The notes under the pieces were generated by a model. That model did no database searches. It saw only the letters and a list, made by a program, of their open reading frames with translations, and was not told the origin of the DNA. 64,000 nucleotides of DNA from Ananas comosus (taxonomy: Eukaryota > Streptophyta > Magnoliopsida > Poales > Bromeliaceae). The stretch is taken from the NCBI RefSeq assembly GCF_001540865.1, contig NC_033627.1, forward strand, positions 10,145,267-10,209,266, given 5' to 3'. The translations under genes and the position numbers were made by a program. Positions 55,752 to 64,000 of this stretch are shown here, piece after piece (position 1 is the first letter of the stretch; each line of letters starts with the position of its first letter).

Positions 55752-58225
55752 TGTCATGCCCCAACCCCCGCCAATTTGGTCGGGTTCGGGTCACGTCAAC
55801 AGACGCCGAACGGACAGAGCCTCCCTTGTCCGCCCAAGGCTCTAACGACATGTATAAATAGGCAATCAACAAGAGAATTGCATATATAATACAAGGCTTG
55901 CACGAGGGCAAGCAACAATGGAAGCGAAAGCTCTAAGCTAATTATGCAACATACATGATACTTGATTTCATTTGAACCAAATACAAGTAAATAAAACTAT
56001 TACATTTGTATTCAACATCATTTCTTTTTACATTTAGCCATCCATCAAAGCTACATGATTGTTTACAACTTTACATCTCTAAGTCAACAAAATAAAGTTG
56101 ATACATGTATACAAAAGGGAAATGGCTACAAAATGCATAATGTCCCGGTGGCCGCTATCTACGGCGCTATACCCTTCCCTCGGTCCTTCGCCGCCCCGCT
56201 CGTGCTAGGACCTGTAGGGTTAGTGGTGTGAGAATTACAATGAAGTTCCCAGTGGGCTCGGCATCCGACCTCTCCGACTTACCCACTAGGTCTATCCAGG
56301 TATATGTATTTCAAAGGAAAAGGTAGCAAACCATCTAATGCTACTACTAATACAATGCCTGCAAGAAACTAGTCAGTAGACAAATAATCATATGGATGAG
56401 AAATGCATGCATGCCCATTTACAAACCTGACTTTGGCTTTTACCCAATCTTACCGGTTAACCTTGTTAACCCCAATAACTCACCACCCAAAATCCCTTAA
56501 TAGCGGGGGACTCGAACCTCCCTAGGGACCAACATCTGGGGGGACTTTACCACGCCCAGGGTGACCAACTCCGGAGCGCACCGCTCGAGGGGGAGCGACC
56601 TCCCTCAAGCCAAGACATAACGTGAGTATCGATCTAATCCCCAACTTGAGGATTCATAGCCACTTGTCACAATACCGATGTCATGATAGGTCTCTACCTA
56701 TTCATTCTTGCCACTCTCAAGGCTATACCCGTGATGATGCCATATTTTGGTTAAACTATGTTTAACAGTTTATCTCTCAATGCCAATCTTGTTTCTATGT
56801 CAATGTTACCCTTGTTTCTATTGTCCATGTCCAACCTCACATTCACACAACTTGAGGGTCCTACCACACATGTCCATTTTGGTTCTATCATTCTCTATGT
56901 TCAACTACGTTAGAAGCTTATAAATGAAATCAAATCAAGTTTCACATGTATTTACCCTACTATGCATGAATAGCTATATATATATATGCTCAAGAATAGA
57001 GAAAACAGACATAGAAGGGAATCCAACGATTCCGGCGTGCACCCCCCACCTCTAATGATCGTGTGGGTGTGGAATGTGAAGACTCCCGAACGCTACGAAC
57101 GCCGGCTCCGCGTCCTACAACCCAAAATGGTGCCAAATTAGGCCCTTTACATATGAACTACTCCCAAACATTTTCGTAATGTTAAACGGAGTTGTCCCAC
57201 GCGTTTAGGACACCCCCAATTAGGTTTCTACGGGGTTAATTTGCCCCAGAAAAATCCTAAGGCAAAAGCCCCAATTTTTAAGCCCCAATATTGTCATTTA
57301 GGGTTTCCCAATGAATCGATCTCAACCCTAAGCAAATAATAGCTTAGAATCACCTAGGGAGCATTCTAACAAGTTTTCTAGGCTCATGGAACCATCCCTA
57401 GGGCATCTACCATGAGCCCTAGTGATCCACCATGAGAGCTCCTCAAGTAAACCATGGATTTCATGGTTTCAAGGTCAATAGAGGGTTTCCAAGGCTAAAA
57501 ACAACCAAAAACTTCAAACCTTGGGGATCAAAACCAAACCCTAGACTCATTTATACCAAAAACTCACCTTAGCCCAAGCTCCTCCAAGTCCTTCTTGTAG
57601 GAGAGCTTGTAGAACCCACCAAAGCCTCCAAATCCACTTTCTTCTCCAAGTTCTTCTTCTTCTTCTTCTAGGTCTAGGGGAGTTCTAGAGAGAGAAAGAG
57701 AGAAAATGAAAGAGGAGGAGTGAAATGGCTGTGGGAGAGAGGGGATGGGCCATATATAGTGTTGTAACAATTGCTCTAAAGCCCCTCCACTTGTTTCCCA
57801 TTGATCTGCCCAAACTGGGCATTTTTCGCCTTCGGGGACCGGTCTCCCCGACCAGGGACCGGTTCCCGAGCCGGGGTTTTCCAGGACTTAGCTAAATTTT
57901 CAGATTTTTGGCTGGCTGCGCAGTGAGGGATCGGTCTCTCCCCCAGGGACCAGTCTCCCGATAACTGGTCTCACCACCAGGGACCGGATGCCTCAGGGTT
58001 CCCTGACAGGCTGCGCGTACGGGGACCGGTCTCTCCTTCAGGGACTGGTCCCCGAGAGCACAAAATCTGGGACTTAGCCAGATTTTTAGATTTTCTCTCT
58101 CGGGTCCCTTTTAGCTTCACTTATGGACTCTAATGCTCCTAGGGTCCACTCTAACTCATCCAACTTCGCGTTCCGCTCGTTTCGACGGAACTCGGCACGA
58201 TTTACGAGGGATGTGGTATGTTACA
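55752..58225 (-). mobile_element. 3' LTR of element A (2474 bp)
   Basis: It spans TGTCATGCCCCAACC to GGTATGTTACA and lies next to the polypurine tract. Contents: conserved 33-nt segment (56179-56211), stem-loop (56230-56250, weakened by a C-to-T change relative to the 5' LTR), TATA candidate TATATATG (57751-57759) and ACCGGT array (57834-58058). Confidence 0.92.
57834..58058 (-). promoter_or_regulatory. ACCGGT palindrome array of LTR A
   Basis: Three paired units, for example GGGGACCGGTCTCCCC...GGGACCGGTTCCC, about 165-390 bp inside the LTR 5' end and 75 bp before the TATA candidate. Confidence 0.7.
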
Positions 58226-58240
58226 TTCTCCACCCCTTAA
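58226..58240 (-). promoter_or_regulatory. Polypurine tract of element A
   Basis: In the minus sense AAGGGGTGGAGAA abuts the 3' LTR start TGTAACATACC. Confidence 0.88.
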
Positions 58241-58289
58241 TTTAGTTTCGTCCGCGAAACTACTAAGTTTGAAATTTAAATTCGGTACC

Positions 58290-59951
58290 TCACTTTAGAT
58301 CCTCGAAGAGGTGTGGATAACGCTCCCTTATTTCACTTTCGAGCTCCCACGTTTCTTCCCGGTCATCGTGCTCGCACCAATGAATCTTAACATACGGGAT
58401 TTCGCGGTTCCGAAGCTTTCGCACCTCCCGATCGACAATATACGCTGGGAACTCCTCATAAGTCATATCCTCTTGGAGTTCTATCGGTATATATGAGAGA
58501 ATATGATCTGGGTTGTACACATACTTGCGGAGTTGGGATACATGGAATACATCATGTACTCCCGCGAGCCTCGGTGGTAATGCCAACTTATAGGCCACCA
58601 CGCCAACTCGTTCCAAAACCTCGAAGGGTCCGATATAGCGGGGACTCAATTTGCCGCGAACACCGAACCGCTTAACTCCTCGCATCGACGATATTTTTAG
58701 AAATACGCGGTCTCCTACCGCGAACTCAATGTCCTTTCGCCGCTTGTCGGCGTAACTCTTGTGCCTTGATTGCGCCGTCACTAATCTTTGTCGGGCAAGG
58801 CGGACTTTCTCTTCCGCCTCCCGCACCACTTCCTGGCCAAGAACCATTTTCTTGCCCACATCGCTCCAGTGTATCGGCGAGCGACATTTCCTTCTGTACA
58901 GGGCCTCGAATGGCGCCATCGCAATGCTTTCCTGATAGCTATTGTTATATGCGAATTCCGCCATCGGTAAGTGATCGTGCCATCGGCCCTTATAATCAAG
59001 TACGCACGCTCGAAGCATGTCCTCAAATATTTGAATCGTCCTTTCCGATTGACCATCACTTTGAGGATGGAATGCCATACTAAAGTCGAGCCGCGTGCCT
59101 AATGCATCTTGTAAGCTCTTCCAGAAATGAGATGTGAACCTAGGGTCCCGATCCGATACGACAGATACCGGAACCCCATGAAGTCTCACCACCTCGTCGA
59201 CTTGAGTTAACTTGTCTCCCGACCAAGTAGTGTGGATAGGCAAAAAGTGTGCCGATTTTGTCAACCGGTCCACAACTACCCAAATCGCGTCATGTCCACC
59301 TTGTGACCTAGGTAAACCTGTCACAAAATCCATTGCGATGTTTTTCCATTTCCACACGGGTATAGGTAGACTTTGCAACTTTCCCGCCGGAAATCGACGC
59401 TCCGCTTTCACTTGTTGGCACGTGAGACATTGCGCCATGAACTTCCCTATGTCTTTCTTCATGCCCGGCCACCAATAATGTAATTTCAAGTCTCGATACA
59501 TTTTGGTGCTGCCCGGGTGAATGCTATAGAGAGATTGATGCGCTTCTTGCATAATCGCCCTCCGAAGATCGTTGTCTTTGGGCACACACCAACGATCCCG
59601 ATATCGTAGTGCGCCGTCGGTTCCAACGCCAAAATCTTCGGTACTACCGCTCTCAACTTTGCCACGCACCTTTTGGAGAAATACATTCGATGTTTGCAAT
59701 CCTTTGATTTTCTCCAACAAGGTCGGTTGCACAACTAAAGTGGCAAGTGTTGCCGGCACTCCCGACGTCACAACTTCTAGTCCAAACCGTTGCATCTCCT
59801 TTTGCAAAGCCGGTTGAGGTGTAATCTCTGTCGCCAGATTTTTCGCCAACTTTCTACTTAAAGCATCGGCCACGACATTCGCTTTCCCGGGGTGGTAGAG
59901 AATCGTGACATCATAATCTTTGAGCAACTCTAACCACTGCTGCTGTCGCAA
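58290..59951 (-). pseudogene. Element A: RNase H end and integrase with chromodomain-like tail
   Basis: A 553-codon open frame. It opens with the end of RNase H (LLKDYDVTILYHPGKANVVADALSR), followed by a zinc-binding HHCC region (HQSLYSIHPGSTKMYRDL...CLTCQQVKAE). The DDE core follows: D in MDFVTGLPRS, D in VVSDRDPRFTS, E in DGQSERTIQ. Then come the GPY/F module (KLSPRYIGPFEVLERVGVVAY) and a chromodomain-like tail (IVDREVRKLRNREIPYVKIHW). Integrase inserts the cDNA into the genome, and the tail is thought to steer chromoviruses to heterochromatin. The frame itself is intact but is separated from RT by a frameshift near 59960 and a stop at 60134, so it is only part of a broken polyprotein. Confidence 0.92.
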
Positions 59952-60133
59952 GTTTAGCTCCTCTGGGTGAACAAGTATTTGAGACTCTTATGGTCAGTGT
60001 AGATCTCACAATGTTCCCCATACAAGTAATGCCTCCATAATTTTAGCACGAAAACAACCGCCGCTAGCTCAAGATCGTGAGTCGGGTAGTTCTTTTCATA
60101 ACTCTTCAATTGGTGCGAAGCATACGCTATGAC
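59952..60133 (-). pseudogene. Element A: RNase H core segment, out of frame
   Basis: After the TGA at 60136-60134 the same frame continues as [10 protein letters not shown], then [18 protein letters not shown] and [15 protein letters not shown], the RNase H core. About one base is missing just before ELNLRQQQ at 59960, shifting the frame to the next block. Confidence 0.8.
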
Positions 60134-61468
60134 TCAGCCGTTTTGCATTAAGACACACTCAAGACCGATGTATGAAGCATCATTGTATACGACATAGTTT
60201 TCTCCCGGCGTCGGCAAAGCAAGTACCGGAGTAGACGTCAGTCTAGTCTTTAGCTCCTCAAAGCTCCGCTCACACTCGGGGCTCCACACAAACTTCACCC
60301 CTTTATGCGTAAGGCGCGTTAGTGGAGTTGTTATCCTGGCAAACCCCTCCACGAACCGCCGGTAATAGCCCGCAAGTCCAAGGAAGCTGCGGATTTCCGC
60401 TACGCTTGTCGGGCGAGGCCAATCCTTAATCGCCTCAAATTTCCTTGGGTCCACCGAGATGCCATCTCCGGATACCACGTGGCCCAAGAAGGTAACCTCC
60501 GAAAGCCAAAACTCACATTTCTTTAGTTTTGTGTAAAGCTTTTCCTTTCGGAGTATCTCCAACACGAGTCTTAGGTGCTCCTCGTGTTCTTCTTCGGTCC
60601 GAGAATATACCAACACGTCGTCAATGAAAACCACAACGCATCGGTCCAATAGCGGACGGAAGATTCTATTCATTAGGTCCATAAATGCCGCCGGTGCATT
60701 AGTGAGCCCGAATGGCATGACCGTAAACTCATAATGGCCATACCGCGTACGGTACGCCGTCTTGTGCACATCTTTGGGACATATCTTCAATTGATGATAC
60801 CCCGACTGCAGATCAATCTTAGAATATACCCTTGACCCTTGCAACTGATCGAACAAGTCATCAATTCTTGGCAATGGGTATTTGTTCTTGATTGTCACTC
60901 TATTCAACTCGTGGTAATCAACGCAGAGTCGGAGTGTACCGTCCTTCTTCTTTACAAACAGCACCGGAGCTCCCCACGGGGATACGCTCGGCCGCACGAA
61001 GCCTTTATCGAGCAAATCTTGCAATTGAGCTTTCAACTCTTTTAACTCCACCGGTGCCATTCTGTACGGAGCCTTCGAAATTGGCGCCGCCCCGGGAATC
61101 AAGTCAATGACAAACTCGACTTCCCGATCCGGGGGTAATCCCGGTAACTTCGCTGGGAATACATCTGGGTACTCACGCACAACTCGAATACTCTCCAGTT
61201 CCGGGTACTCCTGTCGAGGGTCTAAGATGGTCGCCAAGTAGGCCTTACAACCGCCCTTGATCATCCTTTTCGCCCTCACCGTCGATATAGTGGCTGCGAA
61301 GCGCTTGCCTTTACACGCCCGATAGACAAACTCCTCCTGGTTGGGTTCACAGAACGTGATCACCCTTCTTTCACAATCTATAACCGCGTAGTACTTGGAG
61401 AGCCAATTGATTCCCAAGATTACCTCGAATCCCAACATTTCTTTCAACACTAAAAGGTCGATCGGCAT
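60134..61468 (-). pseudogene. Element A: end of protease, reverse transcriptase, start of RNase H
   Basis: A 444-codon open frame. Early residues ([20 protein letters not shown]) are the end of the aspartic protease region. The RT core follows: [32 protein letters not shown], the [12 protein letters not shown] box and the catalytic FIDDVLVYS. Then comes [15 protein letters not shown] and the start of RNase H ([19 protein letters not shown]), where the usual VYTD/YSDAS catalytic Asp context is partly changed. It ends in TGA where CGA is expected. RT copies the RNA genome from the tRNA primer in cytoplasmic particles. Confidence 0.93.
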
Positions 61469-61471
61469 AAT

Positions 61472-62158
61472 CTAATCACCTATTTGCACTGGGCAGTCCA
61501 AACACTCATCGTAGACGTCGATCGAGTGCTCGGGAGTGTTCACCGACCAATACTCCTCATTATGAGTGATCTCTATATTGTGAGCTTGTGCAAATGATGC
61601 TAATATGAATGAATGAGATGCACCCGTATCAAATATAGCTCTAGCTCTAGTGCCTCTGATCAGAATAATACCTGCCACCACGTCGTCGGGAACTATGATC
61701 GGTGGCTCCTCCACCTGAGTGGCAAAAACACGCCCACTAGGTGCTCGAGAAGCCTCCGGCTGACGAGGCGCCGACGATCGTCCAGCAGATGTTGTGGGTG
61801 GGAGTCCTGCCAGCTGTCGCTGTGTGTACTGAACTGAAGCTGATGACGGGGCTGGGGATGCGCCGCCCGGGCACTCTCGGCTCATGTGCCCCAGTTGGCC
61901 ACATCGGTAACACCGCTCCTCCCGCTGTGGGCAAATGGTGGCTCTATACTCTCCACTGCATATCACGCATGGGTAGGTAATCTGGCCCTGCGTCTGACTC
62001 CTACCTCCCCGCCATTGTGATCGTTGTGGTCGCGGGGGTCGCTTAGAACTCGACTGCCCCGCAGATCCACCAGCCGGTCGCTTTTTGGACTTATCTCTTT
62101 CCCTGTCTCTCTCAAAAGTCTCGCGCTCATCACGCGCAATGGCATTCCCGCGCTCCAC
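61472..62158 (-). pseudogene. Element A: nucleocapsid zinc knuckle and protease start
   Basis: An open frame between two stops. It begins with a charged linker (ERDRERDKSKKRP), then CVICSG and a CCHC knuckle (CYRCGQLGHMSREC) that binds genomic RNA, a Pro/Ser-rich spacer, and the protease active-site motif FDTGASHSFI. It ends at a TAG after CPVQIGD, in the middle of the protease, before the next block resumes with [10 protein letters not shown]. The stop lies in frame, so readthrough would restore the polyprotein, but gypsy elements of this group normally have no stop here. Confidence 0.88.
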
Positions 62159-62572
62159 CTAAAGCGCGCGATCGAGCACTTCCTCGTAGGTCTTCAAGCG
62201 AAATGCATGAATAACCTTGAAAATCTCGGTTCGCAACCCCCGCTCGAACACGTCCGCTCGGTCCCTATCACCGTGAACCAAGTCCGGCACGCAGTTAATC
62301 ATGTGCGTGAACTCCCTCTTGTACTCCCGTACTGATCCGCTTCCTTGCCTCAGCATCTGAAAATCTTCCTTGATTTTCCTTTTGTCGCCTTCGGGGAAAT
62401 ATTCCATAAGTAGCATCTCCCGGAACGCTTCCCAAGTGAGAAAAGGGTGCCCTAGCGAGCGATTTTTTCTTACTTGGTTCCACCACAATCGAGCCGACCC
62501 ATCAAAACAATGAGCCGCCAAATGAACTTTATCCTTCTCGAGGGTGTAGATATCCTCGAACAAGGCCTCCAT
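62159..62572 (-). pseudogene. Element A: gag capsid domain
   Basis: The retrotransposon gag domain: MEALFEDIYTLEKDKVHLAA, WNQVRKNR, FLTWEAFREMLLMEYFPEGD, MLRQGSGSVREYKREF. It ends ...TYEEVLDRAL followed by TAG (CAG expected). Upstream it is separated from the gag N-terminus by a TGA at a conserved Trp codon. Confidence 0.9.
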
Positions 62573-62596
62573 CGCGGCTAGCCAATTCTCCGTCGT

Positions 62597-62998
62597 TCAC
62601 GGATCTTTCACGTCACCATTGAAGGTCGGAGGGTTGAATCGCTTAAATGCCGTCAGCGCCGCCAATGTGCGCTCCTGCTCGGCCTCAAGTGCATCGGAAA
62701 TAGGAGCCGATGAACCCGATGCCGTCGAAGGAATAGCCGTCACAGGCGCTGCCGCCACCGCAGGAGGTGGTGCTATAGGAGCAGTCGGTGGGGGTGGATC
62801 CCTTGGCATTGATGCCGCTGCCGCCTGTTGCGCCATCATCTCATGGAGCCGCCCTATCTGCTCCCCTTGAAGCCGCATAGCCCCGGCCAAAGCCGCTACT
62901 TGGGCTCGCAACTCGCGCACGTCGTCCGACCCCGACTGCCCTGGCTCCTCCCGAGGCTCCGCCGGTGTGGACCTCGTAACTCTCCTTGGTGGTGCCAT
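62597..62998 (-). pseudogene. Element A: gag N-terminus
   Basis: The likely start is MAPPRRVTRSTPAEP at 62998, because the equivalent MAPRRR start is used in element B; the upstream in-frame ATG is unneeded. It has a helical RELRAQVAALAGAMR stretch and an Ala/Pro-rich linker, then the conserved FNPPTFNG. It ends KDP-TGA, where a Trp codon (TGG) is expected. Confidence 0.88.
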
Positions 62999-63323
62999 CG
63001 CGTCCTGAAACGCAATGCACACACACATTAGTATTCGAAACACGTGACTCTTACACGTTCCAAATAACTACCCAATTAAGCGAAAGCAACAAGCATAATC
63101 GAGTCTGCTCTTGGTGTCATGTGGTCGGCCGCCCCACAAAGTCCCCTAAGTAGACCACGAGTACGCCTTCTAATCCATCTCTACTTCCTTCTAGAGAAGT
63201 GTTACCATTAACCCAATCACTCGCTTTCGCATAAACCAAGTTCACGTTAAATGTTTTCCTAAGTCCTTATGGCCTCCAAACCTATGGTTTCTAGGTCACT
63301 CCTAGACTTTTGCTTTCCACTTC
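62999..63323 (-). other. Element A leader between primer site and gag
   Basis: A 325-bp untranslated leader that would hold packaging signals. No open frame of note. Confidence 0.6.
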
Positions 63324-63335
63324 GCTCTGATACCA
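63324..63335 (-). promoter_or_regulatory. Primer binding site of element A (initiator tRNA-Met)
   Basis: In the minus sense TGGTATCAGAGC, seven bases from the LTR end, is complementary to the 3' end of initiator tRNA-Met. It is identical to the site in element B. Confidence 0.88.
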
Positions 63336-63342
63336 TTATATC

Positions 63343-64000
63343 TGTCACGCCCCAACCCCCGCCAATTTGGTCGGGTTCGGGTCACGTCAACAGACGCCGA
63401 ACGGACAGAGTCTCCCCTGTCCGCCCAAGGCTCTAACAACATGTATAAATAAGCAATCAACAAGAGATTTGCATATATAATACAAGGCTTGCACGAGGGC
63501 AAGCAACAACGGAAGCGAAAGCTCTACATTAATTATGCAACATACAAGATACTTGATTTCATTTGAACCAAATACAAGTAAATAAAACTATTACATTTGT
63601 ATTCAACATCATTTCTTTTTACATTTAGCCATCCATCAAAGCTACATGATTGTTTACAACTTTACATCTCTAAGTAAACAAAATAAAGTTGATACGTGTA
63701 TACAAAAGGGAAATGGCTACAAAATGCATAATGTCCCAGTAGCCGCTATCTACGGCGGTATACTCTTGCCTCGGTTCTCCACCACGCCGCTCGTGCTAGG
63801 ACCTGTAGGGTTAGTGGTGTGAGAACTACAACGAAGTTCCCAATGGGCTCGGCATCCGACCTCGCCGACTTACCCACTAGGTCTATCCAGGCATATGTAT
63901 TTCAAAGGAAAAGGTAGCAAACCATCTAATACTACTACTAATACAATGCCTGCAAGAAAATGGTCAGTAGACAAATAATCATATGGATGAGAAATGCATG
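63343..64000 (-). mobile_element. 5' LTR of element A, 3' part only (window ends inside it)
   Basis: It matches 55752 onwards with about 5% substitutions. The stem-loop at 63821-63841 is perfectly paired (GGGAACT/AGTTCTC). The 33-nt segment is at 63770-63802 with a GC donor-like end. Confidence 0.92.

Larger units (their letters stand above)
55752..64000 (-). mobile_element. Element A: near-complete Ty3/gypsy chromovirus (Tekay/Del-like), truncated by the window edge
   Basis: Order in the minus sense: 5' LTR (63343 to beyond 64000), primer site, gag, protease, RT, RNase H, integrase with GPY/F and chromodomain-like tail, polypurine tract, 3' LTR (55752-58225). Lineage follows from the long LTRs, the tRNA-Met primer and the integrase C-terminus. 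It is inserted in the 5' LTR of element B. CGAGA at 55747-55751 is the probable target duplication. Four in-frame stops and one frameshift in gag-pol make it defective. The two LTRs differ by roughly 5% in the first 200 bp, so the insertion is not recent. Confidence 0.93.

Noticed and set aside
58311..59083. Plus-strand frames of 60-105 codons over the integrase of element A
   Set aside because: Antisense shadows of a clear integrase frame.

Overview
This is a plant nuclear genome window, most likely from a monocot. The evidence is one intact calmodulin-like gene with grass-style high GC, pieces of ABA/stress/ripening (ASR) genes and of a mannan synthase-like (CSLA) gene, and many Ty3/gypsy chromovirus LTR retrotransposons of the Tekay/Del type, with 2-3.3 kb LTRs and an initiator-tRNA-Met primer site. 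The LTR style reminds me of pineapple (Ananas), but that is a guess from memory. Genes are sparse and transposable elements dominate. There are assembly gaps at 18305-18935, 23778-23802, 35922-35929, 38802-38901 and 46520-46633.

Layout from left to right. 1-5370: a decayed minus-strand gypsy element (integrase and RNase H relics) split by a solo LTR (1819-4600). 5371-14043: low-coding DNA with a hAT-type MITE, two long-hairpin MITEs embedded in microsatellites, and two exons of a CSLA gene. 14044-15110: a CML7/CML13-type calcium sensor with its TATA box. 15160-17659: a solo LTR with a perfect target duplication. 17660-21445: an inverted-repeat MITE, a gap and unassigned DNA. 21446-23626: another LTR. 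24157-24301: a frameshifted ASR second exon. 27476-31622: a large LTR-like block. 32083-38456: ASR exon 1 and ASR exon 2 on the same strand but in the wrong order for one gene, each next to a copy of the same CACTA MITE, with a second hairpin-MITE/microsatellite cluster between them.

38902-64000 is a pile of nested retrotransposons. The plus-strand 3' end of element G sits in an older LTR (H), which abuts a fragment of a C-type LTR. That fragment is cut by LTR D, and D is cut by element B, a gag-only, non-autonomous minus-strand element. One LTR of B carries solo LTR C. The other carries element A, a nearly complete minus-strand gypsy copy (gag, protease, RT, RNase H, integrase with a chromodomain-like tail) inactivated by several stops and a frameshift.

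The most interesting signals are shared across the divergent LTR families. (1) Paired ACCGGT-centred palindromes lie just upstream of the TATA box, and their flanking bases change in a compensatory way (GGG/CCC versus TGT/ACA). (2) About 390-500 nt before the LTR 3' end lies a short stem-loop with covarying arms, followed by a 30-45 nt segment bounded by AG and GT/GC, always a multiple of three. These look like an LTR promoter module and an RNA/splicing-like module that no standard feature type describes.
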